Shown here piece after piece: positions 29,235-33,574 of a DNA stretch of 33,574 nucleotides; position 1 is the stretch's first letter, and every line of letters starts with the position of its first letter. The notes under the pieces are model-generated. The model saw only the letters and a program-made list of their open reading frames with translations, was not told where the DNA came from and did not search any database. The translations under genes were made by a program, and so were the position numbers. Origin of the DNA: a virus. The stretch covers positions 1-33,574 of IMG/VR virus record IMGVR_UViG_3300048838_000602; one strand, 5' to 3'.

Positions 29235-31383
29235 CAGCCAGACGATCGGCTATCGGTACTTCTTCGGCATCCACATGGGGCTGTGTCGCGGGCCGGTGGA
29301 CCAGCTCGTCGCGATCAAGGTCGGCGATCGCGTCGCCTGGACCGGCAATATCACGGGCAACGCCAGCTTCAAGATCGCCGAGCCGGAGCTCTTCGGCGGC
29401 GACAAGGGCGAGGGCGGCATCGTCGGCTGGGTCGACGTGATGATGGGCGGCTCGGCCCAGGCGGTGAACACGGACCTCGCCGCCATGCTCGGCGGCACGG
29501 TGCCGGCGTTTCGGGGCGTCGCCTCGCTCTTCTACGACGGGCAGATCTCGAGCTTCAACCCCTACCCGAAGCCCTGGGCGGTGCGCGTGCGCCGCGCGAC
29601 GGCCGGCTGGGACGGCACCGTGTGGAACTCGGCCGACGCGGTGATCTCGCTCGAGAGCAACGCGATCCGGGCCATGAACCCGGCGCATATCGTCTATGAG
29701 GTCCTGACGAACCGGGACTGGGGCCGCGGGCTCTCGTCCTCGCACCTCGACCTCGACGCGTTCGGCACTGCCGCCGACACGTTCCTCGCCGAAGGCCTCG
29801 GGCTGTGCCTGCGCTGGACGCGCACCGACAGCATCGAGAACTTCCTCATGTCGGTCCTCGACCACGCCGGCGCCGCCCTCTACCCGGATCGCACGACCGG
29901 CCTGCTGAAGCTCGTTCCGATCCGCGGCGGCTACGATCCGGACGCGCTGCCGCTGTTCACGCGCGACACCGGGTTGCTGAGCGTCCTCGATGACGACAAC
30001 GCCTCGCAGACGGTGGCGGTCAACGAGGTGATCGTCCGCTACCGCCGCCCGCAGGACAACAAGGACGGCCAGGTGCGGGCCCAGAACCTCGCCTCGATCC
30101 ATGCGATCGGCAAGATCTCGACGTCGGTCGATTACCCGGGCCTGCCGACCGCGGCGCTCGCCGCGCGCGTCGCCCAGCGCGAGCTGCGCTCGGGCTCAGG
30201 CTTCATCAAGCGCTTCAAGCTGCGCTTCGATCGGCGCGGCTACGGCATCGCGCCGGCGAGCCTGTTTCGGATCTCTGACCCGACGCGCGGGATCGCGAAC
30301 ATGGTGCTGCGCGCCGGGCGCATCGAGGAGGGCGCCACCGGCGACGGGGCGATCACGATCACGGCCCTGCAGGACGTCTTCGGCCTCGGCGCCACCGCCT
30401 ACGTCGGCGCCCAGGACAACCAGTGGACGCCGCCGAACACGACGCCGACCGCCGTCGCCACGCGCCGGCTCCTCGAGCTGAACTACCGAGAGCTCGCCCG
30501 CACGGTGGATCCGGCGAACCTCTCGGGACTGGCGGTCACCGCCGGCTACCTCGGCATCGTGGCGCTGAAGCCGACCTCGCTGTCGCTCTCGTACACGCTG
30601 CTTGCGCGCGTCGGCGGCTCCGGCGACTACACCGAGCGCACCCCGGACGGCGCCTTCACCCCGACGGGCCTGCTCTCGGGCGACCTCTCGGTGACCGGCA
30701 CGAGCGCGACCGTCGTCTCGGCGACCGATCTCGCCCTGGTCGAGGTCGGCACGGCGGCCGTGATCGATGACGAGGTGATCCGCGTCGACTCGATCGACGT
30801 CGATACCGGCGCGATCACCTTCGGGCGCGGCTGCGCCGATACCGTGCCGAAGCCCCACGCCGCGGGCTCGCGGATCTGGTTCTTCGAGAACTACGCCGGG
30901 GCGGACTCGACCGAGTACACGAGCGGGAGCGCGATCTGGGCGCGCCTGCTCACGAACACGAGCACCGGTCAGCTCGCCGAGGGCTCGGCGGGCTCGGACA
31001 GCCTCACCATGGCGCAGCGCCAGTACCGCCCGTACCCGCCGGGCAATCTCACGGTGAACACCGAGGACTACCCGGCCGCGATCACCGGAGACCTGGCGCT
31101 CACCTGGTCGCACCGCGACCGGCTCACCCAGGCCGACCAGCTCGTCGACACCGACGAGGGCGACATCGGCCCTGAGGCGGGTGTCACCTACACGGTGCGG
31201 ATCTACGACGGCGTGACGCTCGAGCGCACCTATTCGGGAATCAGCGGCACCAGCCAGACGTATTCCAACACCGATGAGCTCGCCGACGGCGGCCCGTTCG
31301 ATCCGATCCGCTTCACCGTGCATGCCGTTCGCGATGGCCTCGAGAGCGCCCAGGGCCTCGAGTGGGAAGTCGAAAGAACGTAA
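29221..31383 (+). CDS. Tail tip protein (gpJ/GTA-type central spike)
   Basis: A 720-residue protein with a GTG start. Its N-terminus GSSSSQTIGYRYFFGIHMGLCRGPVDQLVAIKVGDRVAWTG is typical of the gpJ-like tip/'putative phage tail protein' family, followed by domains with LFYDGQISSFNPYPKPWAVRVRR and NPAHIVYEVLTNRDWGRGLSS. The C-terminal 150 residues hold a fibronectin-like domain (PPGNLTVNTEDYPAAITGDLALTWSHRDR, then TYTVRIYDGVTLERTYSGIS). It recognises the receptor or carries fibres. Length is shorter than lambda J (about 1130). Confidence 0.9.
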   Translation: MGSSSSQTIGYRYFFGIHMGLCRGPVDQLVAIKVGDRVAWTGNITGNASFKIAEPELFGGDKGEGGIVGWVDVMMGGSAQAVNTDLAAMLGGTVPAFRGVASLFYDGQISSFNPYPKPWAVRVRRATAGWDGTVWNSADAVISLESNAIRAMNPAHIVYEVLTNRDWGRGLSSSHLDLDAFGTAADTFLAEGLGLCLRWTRTDSIENFLMSVLDHAGAALYPDRTTGLLKLVPIRGGYDPDALPLFTRDTGLLSVLDDDNASQTVAVNEVIVRYRRPQDNKDGQVRAQNLASIHAIGKISTSVDYPGLPTAALAARVAQRELRSGSGFIKRFKLRFDRRGYGIAPASLFRISDPTRGIANMVLRAGRIEEGATGDGAITITALQDVFGLGATAYVGAQDNQWTPPNTTPTAVATRRLLELNYRELARTVDPANLSGLAVTAGYLGIVALKPTSLSLSYTLLARVGGSGDYTERTPDGAFTPTGLLSGDLSVTGTSATVVSATDLALVEVGTAAVIDDEVIRVDSIDVDTGAITFGRGCADTVPKPHAAGSRIWFFENYAGADSTEYTSGSAIWARLLTNTSTGQLAEGSAGSDSLTMAQRQYRPYPPGNLTVNTEDYPAAITGDLALTWSHRDRLTQADQLVDTDEGDIGPEAGVTYTVRIYDGVTLERTYSGISGTSQTYSNTDELADGGPFDPIRFTVHAVRDGLESAQGLEWEVERT

Positions 31384-31395
31384 CCGGAGGCCCTG

Positions 31396-31839
31396 ATGCC
31401 GACCTGGATCCTCGACCTCGTGCGCCCACCGGACGATTCCGACCCGCGCATCGTGCGCCGGTGGCGCTGGAACGTCGCAGTGCTGCTGCTGTTCGGGTTC
31501 TTGTTCGCCGTGTGGACCCGCACGCCATGGGGCTATGTGCTCGCGTCTGATGCCGAGCAGAAAGTGCAGGCCGCCGTCGAGCCGCTGCAGAAGCAGATCG
31601 GCGAGGTGCGGCAGGCCGTCGAGGACGTCGCGGACGAGACCAAGGACCTGAAGCGCCTGCTGCTGCGCAAGCTCGCCGCGGACCTCGAGCGCGAGATCGT
31701 CGATGCGCAGATCCGCAAGTGCAAGGCCTCGAGCCTCGACTCCGCCGAGTATTTCCGCGCCCAGCTCTCGGAGAAGCAGATGGCGTACTACGAGCTGACG
31801 CACCGCGAGTACAAGCCGCCGAGCTGCGCCGAGATCTGA
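31396..31839 (+). CDS. Membrane-anchored coiled-coil protein, possible i-spanin
   Basis: A 147-residue protein with GGAGG upstream of the ATG. A charged start (LDLVRPPDDSDPRIVRRWRW) is followed by one membrane segment (VAVLLLFGFLFAVW, about residues 27-42), then a long coiled coil (EQKVQAAVEPLQKQIGEVRQAVEDVADETKDLKRLL). One inner-membrane anchor and a periplasmic coiled coil of this size fit an i-spanin such as Rz, next to the endolysin gene. The match to Rz is structural, not sequence-based. The lipoprotein at 32598 could be its partner. Confidence 0.7.
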   Translation: MPTWILDLVRPPDDSDPRIVRRWRWNVAVLLLFGFLFAVWTRTPWGYVLASDAEQKVQAAVEPLQKQIGEVRQAVEDVADETKDLKRLLLRKLAADLEREIVDAQIRKCKASSLDSAEYFRAQLSEKQMAYYELTHREYKPPSCAEI

Positions 31840-31840
31840 C

Positions 31841-32371
31841 ATGACGCCGAAGCAGCTGCGCGCCGTGATGCCGAATGCGGGATCACGGGCGGACACCTAT
31901 GCCGCACCGCTGACGGCCGCCGCGGCCGAGTTCGATATCAACACCCCGCGCCGCCTCGCCGCGTTCATCGCACAGATCGCGCACGAGTCGGGTGAGCTGC
32001 GCTACGTGCGCGAGATATGGGGCCCGACCGCCGCGCAACGCGGCTACGAGGGCAGGGCCGATCTCGGCAACACCCAGCCAGGCGACGGCCGGCGCTTCAT
32101 GGGCCGCGGTTTCCTGCAAATTACCGGTCGCAGTAACTACCGCGCCGTCGGCGCTGCCCTGGGCGTCGATCTGCTCACCGCGCCCGAGCGCCTCGAGGAG
32201 CCCGAGCTCGCCGCCCGCAGCGCCGGGTGGTTCTGGCGCGATCGCGATCTCAACCGCATGGCCGATGCCGATCAGTTCGCCGCGATCTCGAGGCGGATCA
32301 ACGGCGGCTACAACGGCATCGACGATCGCATTGCCTGCTGGCTGCTCGCGCGCGACGTCTTCGGCGTCTGA
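31841..32371 (+). CDS. GH19 chitinase-like endolysin
   Basis: A 176-residue protein starting MTPKQLRAVMPNAG. It has the GH19 catalytic pattern: IAQIAHESGELRYVREIW with the proposed acid Glu49, then RFMGRGFLQITGRSNYRAVGAALG, and SAGWFWRDRDLNRMADADQFAAISRRINGGYNG. It hydrolyses peptidoglycan glycan strands. There is no signal peptide, so release depends on a holin. It starts 1 bp after the spanin-like gene's stop. Confidence 0.92.
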   Translation: MTPKQLRAVMPNAGSRADTYAAPLTAAAAEFDINTPRRLAAFIAQIAHESGELRYVREIWGPTAAQRGYEGRADLGNTQPGDGRRFMGRGFLQITGRSNYRAVGAALGVDLLTAPERLEEPELAARSAGWFWRDRDLNRMADADQFAAISRRINGGYNGIDDRIACWLLARDVFGV

Positions 32372-32412
32372 CCCCTAACGATTTCCCCGTTGCCTGCAAA
32401 GGAGACACTGCC

Positions 32413-32598
32413 ATGACCTTCTGGATAAACGCCAACAAAACGAAGTTGCTGGGCGTCCTGATCATCATCGTGAGCTTCATCCAGGCCGATGCCGGGCTCG
32501 TCGATCTGATCGGCGCCACGGCCTACGCCTGGACGATGCGCGTGTGCGGCCTGCTCGCGCTCATCTTCGGCTTCCTCAACAACCCGGAGAAAGAGTGA
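32413..32598 (+). CDS. Small holin-like membrane protein
   Basis: A 61-residue protein with AAAGGAG before its ATG at 32413. Two hydrophobic segments (LLGVLIIIVSFIQADAGLV and AYAWTMRVCGLLALIFGFL), a short polar loop and a charged end (NNPEKE) match small class II/III-type holins. It lies directly after the endolysin. It should form membrane lesions that release the endolysin. It could instead be an antiholin. Its stop overlaps the next ATG by 1 bp. Confidence 0.78.
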   Translation: MTFWINANKTKLLGVLIIIVSFIQADAGLVDLIGATAYAWTMRVCGLLALIFGFLNNPEKE

Positions 32599-32939
32599 TG
32601 CGCGTCGCTTACCGCAACTTCATCGCGCTGTTCGCACTCGTCGCGCTGACCGCCTGCGCCTCCTGGGGCATCCCGGCGCCCGAGACGTTCAATGCGAAGG
32701 CCGCCGCGGCCTACACGAGCGTCACCGGCGCGCGCCAGACGACGCTCTCGCTGCTGCAGGCCGGCCACATCTCGGCCGAGGATGCCGAGAACGTGAACAG
32801 CCAAGCCGACAACCTGCGCCAGGCGATCGACATCGCCCTGCAGATCTACCCGACCGAGCCCGGTGAGGCCACCGACAAGCTCGAGGTGACCATCCGGGCC
32901 CTGCAGATCCTTACCGCCTACCTGGAGCAACGCCGATGA
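32598..32939 (+). CDS. Lipoprotein, possible o-spanin
   Basis: A 113-residue protein starting MRVAYRNFIALFALVALTACASWG. The lipobox (ALTAC, Cys20) follows a hydrophobic signal segment, so it is likely exported, lipidated and placed in the outer membrane. The mature part is helical and polar. It lies next to holin and endolysin genes, fitting an o-spanin role, although it lacks the proline richness of Rz1. A lysogen surface or exclusion role is the alternative. Confidence 0.75.
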   Translation: MRVAYRNFIALFALVALTACASWGIPAPETFNAKAAAAYTSVTGARQTTLSLLQAGHISAEDAENVNSQADNLRQAIDIALQIYPTEPGEATDKLEVTIRALQILTAYLEQRR

Positions 32940-33145
32940 GCACCAGCAACAACGTCGGGCTGCTCCTGCAGCTGATCCTCACCGGCCTGCAGCAGCTCGA
33001 GCAGTACCGCCAGATGATGGTCCGGGCCCAGACCGAGGGGCGCGACATCACCGAGGACGAGCTCGCCGAGCTGGCCTCGCGTGACGACGCCGTGCGCGCG
33101 GCGCTCGAGGCGGAGATCGCGCGGCGGCGCGCGGGTGGCGGATGA
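32936..33145 (+). CDS. Small helical hypothetical protein
   Basis: A 69-residue protein, ATGA-coupled on both sides. It is helical (NNVGLLLQLILTGLQQLEQYRQMMVRAQTEGRDITEDELAELASRDDAVRAALEAEIARRR), with an amphipathic start and an acidic-basic end. It may modulate lysis or holin timing, by place. Function unknown. Confidence 0.72.
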   Translation: MSTSNNVGLLLQLILTGLQQLEQYRQMMVRAQTEGRDITEDELAELASRDDAVRAALEAEIARRRAGGG

Positions 33146-33438
33146 GCGAGAACCGCGACAGCTGCGATATGCACCGAGTCGCAGACGAAGATGCCGTTCT
33201 GGCCGGCGGGCCAGGGACATTCTGCATTCAGCGCGAAGAGGGCGAGACTCGATTGGCGTGTCGGCTACCAGATGGCTGCTTCATCGAGATCGCCATTCGC
33301 CCATTGCCGCCCGGTGCGCATCCGCAGCCGTCGTGGGAATGGGACGGAAACGAGGATAGGCCGACGCTCTCGCCCTCAATTCACACGCACGGCCGCTGGC
33401 ACGGCTTCTTCCGGGCCGGACGCATGGTCAGCTGCTAA
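33142..33438 (+). CDS. DUF6527-like small protein
   Basis: A 98-residue protein overlapping the previous stop by ATGA. The C-terminal half, with PSWEWDGNEDRPTLSPSIHTHGRWHGFFRAGRM, has the W-W-D-G-N...P-T-L-SPS and HGF pattern of the DUF6527 family of small phage and bacterial proteins, possibly metal-binding through its His and Cys. It is the last rightward late gene and converges on the repressor. Function is unknown. Confidence 0.78.
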   Translation: MSENRDSCDMHRVADEDAVLAGGPGTFCIQREEGETRLACRLPDGCFIEIAIRPLPPGAHPQPSWEWDGNEDRPTLSPSIHTHGRWHGFFRAGRMVSC

Positions 33439-33470
33439 ATCCGCCGGAATCGATCGATTAAGAGGTCGCA

Positions 33471-33508
33471 CCGGCCAGAAACACCCCTATATAAGAGGTG
33501 TTGGCCGG
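33471..33508. other. Long hairpin between the last late gene and the repressor end
   Basis: CCGGCC (33471-33476) pairs with GGCCGG (33503-33508) and AACACC (33480-33485) with GGTGTT (33497-33502), with a 3-nt bulge and a TATATA-bearing loop. It lies between convergent genes, so it may end transcription from both sides, although there is no clear T-run. It could also be a recombination or attachment structure; nothing else supports that. Confidence 0.5.
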
Positions 33509-33513
33509 GCGGC

Positions 33514-33574
33514 CTACCGCAGCCGAGGGCCCTGCCCACGCGGGAAATAGATCCGCTGCACGCCCCCGCTACCA
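33514..33574 (-). CDS. CI-like repressor, C-terminal part (continues from base 1)
   Basis: If base 33574 joins base 1, the leftward repressor frame carries on as Thr-Gly-Ser-Gly-Gly-Val-Gln-Arg-Ile-Tyr and ends at TAG (33516-33514), 19 residues after the joining codon. EWLLTGSGG across the join is the usual sequence of short XRE repressors. This makes a complete 91-residue protein with no peptidase domain. The 33439-33513 gap holds only the hairpin. The join is inferred from reading frame and motif. Confidence 0.82.
   Translation of the reverse strand, partial: GSGGVQRIYFPRGQGPRLR

Noticed and set aside
33471-33508. Hairpin considered as a dif-like Xer site
   Set aside because: The arms do not match XerC/XerD half-sites and no central 6 bp of the expected type is clear; kept only as a hairpin.
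33541-33574. Window end ...CCCCCGCTACCA resembles a tRNA 3' end (possible att site)
   Set aside because: No T-arm or cloverleaf fits upstream, and the same bases read as repressor codons when the ends are joined.

Overview
The window is a tailed, siphovirus-type temperate phage genome of the lambda-like (gpA-terminase, cos-type) kind. Its DNA is GC-rich (about two thirds by eye), and no host housekeeping gene is visible. The host is probably a high-GC proteobacterium; this rests on composition, Gram-negative lysis genes (GH19 endolysin, holin-like protein, lipoprotein) and Nu1/gpA/gpW/gpB/FII/DUF2163-type structural genes. The two window ends look contiguous. The leftward repressor ORF cut at base 1 continues in frame from base 33574 and ends at a TAG at 33516-33514, giving a complete 91-residue repressor. 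The 33.6 kb therefore looks like a whole genome unit, circular or circularly permuted, opened inside the repressor gene.

Layout: repressor/Cro switch with a palindromic operator (1-513); early rightward genes including an RHH protein (510-973); a two-gene leftward operon (membrane protein and zinc ribbon, 900-1398); a replication module with an O-like initiator carrying internal iterons, then a helicase-loader-like protein (1553-2916); small early genes and two nuclease-fold proteins (2913-5279); a Q-like antiterminator (5279-5656) followed at once by a promoter and an intrinsic terminator in the lambda pR'-tR' arrangement. Late genes then run rightward without interruption to 33438. They are a secreted FnIII protein, a propeller-like protein, a large fibre with 13 copies of a 22-residue HxH repeat and small virion proteins (5832-11641); a probable cos region (11642-11747); terminase, gpW, portal, protease-capsid fusion, DUF2190 and FII-like genes (11748-18781); a methyltransferase/DUF115-GT42-like fusion (18778-20055); tail terminator, tube, G/GT frameshift pair, tape measure and distal tail/hub/tip genes (20052-31383); lysis genes and small accessory genes (31396-33438).

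How it works together: Cro and the repressor set lysis versus lysogeny. The O/P-like pair starts replication at an origin inside the initiator gene. Q made at the end of the early operon lets polymerase from pR' pass the terminator and transcribe about 28 kb of packaging, head, tail and lysis genes. No integrase, excisionase, transposase or ParAB was found, so the means of lysogenic maintenance is open. The most unusual items are the HxH-repeat fibre, the methyltransferase-GT-like fusion in the place where lambda has gene Z, the protease-capsid fusion with an internal start, and the origin inside the initiator gene.
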